The notes under the pieces are model-generated. The model had not been told where the DNA came from. It saw only the letters and a list, made by a program, of their open reading frames with translations, and did no database searches. Source: Roseburia sp. (lineage in GTDB: Bacteria > Bacillota > Clostridia > Lachnospirales > Lachnospiraceae). Taken from it: DNA of 15,912 nucleotides. Location: contig JAGAIK010000489.1 of the NCBI GenBank assembly GCA_017626625.1, forward strand, positions 1 through 15,912, in the 5' to 3' direction. A program made the position numbers and the translations under genes. Positions 13,408-15,912 of the stretch are shown piece after piece. Every line of letters begins with the position of its first letter. Position 1 is the stretch's first letter.

Positions 13408-14175
13408 ATGAACGACATTTTAAAGTTAGAACATATACAAAAATACTATGGTAATGAGGGAAATATCACAAAAGCCATTAAAGATATCAGCTTTTCCGTA
13501 CAGGAAGGCGAGTTTTTAAGTATCATGGGCGCGTCCGGCTCCGGGAAAACAACACTGCTCAACTGCATTTCTACGATTGATACAGTAAGTGCCGGACATA
13601 TCTATTTAGAGGGAACGGATGTAACGGAGATAAAACCGAAAGCACTCGCCCGGTTCCGCAGGGAAAACTTAGGCTTTGTATTCCAGGATTTTAACCTCTT
13701 AGACACGCTGACGATTTCTGAAAATATCGCGTTGGCACTGGCAATCAATCAAACGCCTGCAAAAACTGTAGAGCCGCGTATTATGGATATTGCGAAACGG
13801 CTGAATATCAGCGATATTCTGAACAAATACCCGTATCAGGTGTCGGGCGGGCAGAAACAACGGTGTGCCTGTGCCAGGGCAATCATCAATCACCCGAAGC
13901 TGCTTTTGGCGGATGAGCCGACAGGCGCCTTGGACAGCCATTCATCACAACTGCTTTTAGCTACCATCCAAAGTATCAATGAACAACTTGACGCAACCAT
14001 TTTAATGGTAACGCACGACGCTTTTACAGCAAGCTATGCGAACCGTATTTTGTTCTTACAGGACGGGGAAATTTTTACAGAATTACAAAAAGGTAACGAT
14101 AGCAGAAACAACTTCTTTCATAAAATTCTGAATGTCCTTACCATGATTGGAGGAGGACAAAGCCATGTATGCTAA
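13408..14175 (+). CDS. ABC transporter ATP-binding protein (BceA-like)
   Basis: The 255-residue ATPase has Walker A GASGSGKTT (41-49), Q-loop Gln93 in VFQDFNLL, signature VSGGQKQR (145-152), Walker B LLLADEP (165-171), D-loop ALDS and the switch histidine in MVTHDAF (near 202). It closely follows the MacB/BceA class, whose members pair with FtsX-like permeases. AAGGAGG (13393-13399) is 8 nt before the start. Its end overlaps the permease start by 11 bp, so the two are translationally coupled. It powers a transporter that in known Bce systems protects lipid II or removes peptide antibiotics, and also forms the sensor complex with the kinase. The substrate cannot be given. Confidence 0.93.
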   Translation: MNDILKLEHIQKYYGNEGNITKAIKDISFSVQEGEFLSIMGASGSGKTTLLNCISTIDTVSAGHIYLEGTDVTEIKPKALARFRRENLGFVFQDFNLLDTLTISENIALALAINQTPAKTVEPRIMDIAKRLNISDILNKYPYQVSGGQKQRCACARAIINHPKLLLADEPTGALDSHSSQLLLATIQSINEQLDATILMVTHDAFTASYANRILFLQDGEIFTELQKGNDSRNNFFHKILNVLTMIGGGQSHVC

Positions 14176-15912
14176 GCTGATTTTTAAAAATGTAAAACGC
14201 TCCATAAAGGATTATCTCATTTATATTGTGACTATGACAATATGTGTCACTCTGTTCTATTCGTTCCTGTCCATATCCAGCAGATATTATCAGCCGGATA
14301 TTGGAAGTGAATATGATTTCACGCTGCTGAGTGACGGCATGAAAATAGCAATTTGTCTGATTACATTGTGCCTGTTGTTTTTGATACGCTTTGTCAATCA
14401 CTATATGCTGCGGCGCAGGCAGAAAGAGTTTGCGGTTCAAGCCATTATGGGAATGGAACAGAAAACCATTGCAGGGCTTTTCTTTGCAGAAACATTGATG
14501 ATGGGAATGCTTTCTATTGTACTTGGAATTTTCCTCGGTGCGTTCTGTTCACAGTTTATTACGGCAATGCTGCTGACGTCCTATGGGAAAGATTATGGGC
14601 TGACATGGACGCTGTTTCCGGATACAGTCCTGCTGACGATTGGGTTCTTTGTTTTGAGTTTCCTTGTGGTAGGAATATTTAATATCCGTACCATTCGGAA
14701 AACCAAAATTATAGATATGCTTTCGGCAGACAGGGAAAATGACCCGGAACCAAAAAAGAGCCGTTGGATTGTTGCTGCTTCGGTATTTTTTGAAATAGTT
14801 ATCGTTTGGGCGTTTATTACAGGAATCAGTAAAGTTGTATTTTACTATGACAGCCGTTTTGCCCTGCCCGTTAAAATCATGTTTTGGGGAAATATCTTCT
14901 TTCCCGCCGCTGCTCTCCTCTGGTCTGTCTGGTGGCTGATTGCAAAGAGGAAAGCAGAATTTTATACGCTGCTTCCCGCATTATTGGGCTTTTCTGCCCT
15001 CAATGCCTTTATGGCGGCAAGTGTCCCGTTATTCACAAACAGGTACTATTTATCCTGGGGAACCGGGACCATCAATCAATATATGATGTTTATTCTGGTT
15101 GATTTACTTTTCTTTATCTGCGCATTGATATACCTTGCAGGAAATTTTATTGTCGCATGGAAAGAGAAATCCCCGGAGCATAGATACCATGGCGAAAACC
15201 TGTTTTTTTTCGGGCAGATTATTTCAAAATTAAATACCACCAGTAAAACCATGACGCTTATCTGCATAACCTTAGTGCTTGCTGTTTTCCTGTTTGTCGC
15301 TGCTCCGATTTTGACAGGCTGGGCTTCGGGTTATCTGGATGCACGCTCTATGTATGACGTTCAGATTTCTTCCAGATATAATAACGTATATGAAGAAAAA
15401 TATCTGCCGAATGATGATTACGAAATGATTACAGATTTTCTTGCCGAACATGGAATTGAAACAGCTTATGACTGTACCTTTCATTTATATCTGCCAGAGA
15501 AAGCAGATTTTCATAACCGGGTAAAATATGATTTCCCTGTTGCGGCAATTTCTTTGAGTGATTACAACATGATACGGGAAATGTTAGGATATGAGCCGGT
15601 ATCTTTAGCGGAAAACGAATTTACAACACACTGGCAGTCCATTGCAACGGAAGAAGAAAAGGACAGCTTTCTCACAGAGCATACCAGTGTTACCACGGAT
15701 GCGGGAGAATTGACGCTTGCTGAACATTCTTATTATGAGGAAGCAATCGGGGAAACCGTTTACAATTCTTATACGGATGTTGTCTATATATTTCCGGACG
15801 GCGTTTGTGAAAAATTGCTGCCTGTTATGCAAAACCGATATATTGTCACAGCGGAAACGATTTCTTATCCGTATGCACTTGAACTGGAAAAACTCTTTAC
15901 AGCAGAATACCC
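14165..15912 (+). CDS. ABC transporter permease, FtsX-like (BceB type), cut by window end
   Basis: The frame from ATG 14165 stays open to the window end, giving 582 residues without a stop. AGGAGG (14151-14156) is 8 nt before the start. The N-terminal part has a first membrane helix (DYLIYIVTMTICVTLFYSFL), then an FtsX-like core of three helices (about 58-175) with RRRQKEFAVQAIMGMEQKTI between them. More helices lie around 200-330, and one more helix (MTLICITLVLAVFLFVAAPI, near 360-380) precedes a hydrophilic region that runs to the window end. This matches BceB-type permeases of about 650 residues and ten helices, whose large extracellular domain between helices 7 and 8 recognises the peptide. 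About 60-100 residues, with the last helices, are missing. The family is clear; which peptide it senses is not. Confidence 0.92.
   Translation, partial: MYAKLIFKNVKRSIKDYLIYIVTMTICVTLFYSFLSISSRYYQPDIGSEYDFTLLSDGMKIAICLITLCLLFLIRFVNHYMLRRRQKEFAVQAIMGMEQKTIAGLFFAETLMMGMLSIVLGIFLGAFCSQFITAMLLTSYGKDYGLTWTLFPDTVLLTIGFFVLSFLVVGIFNIRTIRKTKIIDMLSADRENDPEPKKSRWIVAASVFFEIVIVWAFITGISKVVFYYDSRFALPVKIMFWGNIFFPAAALLWSVWWLIAKRKAEFYTLLPALLGFSALNAFMAASVPLFTNRYYLSWGTGTINQYMMFILVDLLFFICALIYLAGNFIVAWKEKSPEHRYHGENLFFFGQIISKLNTTSKTMTLICITLVLAVFLFVAAPILTGWASGYLDARSMYDVQISSRYNNVYEEKYLPNDDYEMITDFLAEHGIETAYDCTFHLYLPEKADFHNRVKYDFPVAAISLSDYNMIREMLGYEPVSLAENEFTTHWQSIATEEEKDSFLTEHTSVTTDAGELTLAEHSYYEEAIGETVYNSYTDVVYIFPDGVCEKLLPVMQNRYIVTAETISYPYALELEKLFTAEY

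Noticed and set aside
14353..15102. Short plus-strand frames 14353-14682 and 14884-15102
   Set aside because: They are out-of-frame readings inside the permease gene, whose own frame is open from 14165 to the window end.
1..15912. CRISPR array, tRNA, rRNA or insertion sequence with transposase
   Set aside because: No spaced direct repeats of CRISPR type, no tRNA-like cloverleaf and no transposase or integrase motif were seen; the only mobile-like structure is the inverted-repeat element at 4071-4394.

Overview
The window looks like a chromosomal segment of an anaerobic, endospore-forming Bacillota, most probably a gut-type Lachnospiraceae. The grounds are spore genes of the spoVA type, strong AGGAGG ribosome sites, hexuronate catabolism with a GPH-type symporter, and a Bce-type peptide-sensing module. 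This placement is inference from gene content; there is no rRNA or other marker in the window.

Layout. (1) Bases 1-1055: the tail of spoVAD and all of spoVAE, parts of the channel that moves dipicolinic acid into and out of the spore. (2) 1228-3141: a more A+T-rich gene for an AlbA_2/Schlafen-type ATP-binding regulator with an in-frame 9-bp tandem repeat, then a lone HPt phosphotransfer protein, closed by a bidirectional terminator. (3) 3283-3978, minus strand: a GntR/FCD repressor. (4) 3979-4714: about 700 bp without a gene. It holds a 324-bp imperfect inverted-repeat element with nested hairpins, a purine-rich tract, and a promoter whose spacer is filled by the palindrome CTTGTATACAAG. (5) 4715-9369: mannonate dehydratase, SDR mannonate oxidoreductase, a HAD hydrolase and a cytoplasmic GH3 enzyme, ended by a terminator. 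(6) 9555-11161: three more copies of the palindrome and a GPH symporter gene with its own promoter and terminator. (7) 11306-11553: a 50-residue membrane microprotein. (8) 11569-15912: response regulator, histidine kinase, ABC ATPase and BceB-like permease (cut by the window end), with a complex inverted and direct repeat array before the ATPase gene.

How it works together. Five copies of one 12-bp palindrome (four exact, one with one change) lie at only two places, the promoter of the uxuA operon and that of the symporter. At both promoters one copy starts right after the -35 box and sits inside a 17-bp spacer, and another copy lies 120-126 bp upstream. This points to one repressor, most simply the adjacent GntR protein, controlling a regulon that imports a hexuronide, cleaves it inside the cell with the GH3 enzyme, and passes the uronate through fructuronate and mannonate to 2-keto-3-deoxygluconate. 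Uronate isomerase, KDG kinase and aldolase are not in the window. The right end is a self-contained peptide-antibiotic sensing and resistance module.

The most interesting items are the two-promoter operator code with its paired auxiliary sites, the structured inverted-repeat element between repressor and operon, the GH3 enzyme with an Asp-x-His dyad in a uronate operon, and the overlapping hairpins plus 11-bp direct repeat ahead of the ABC genes.
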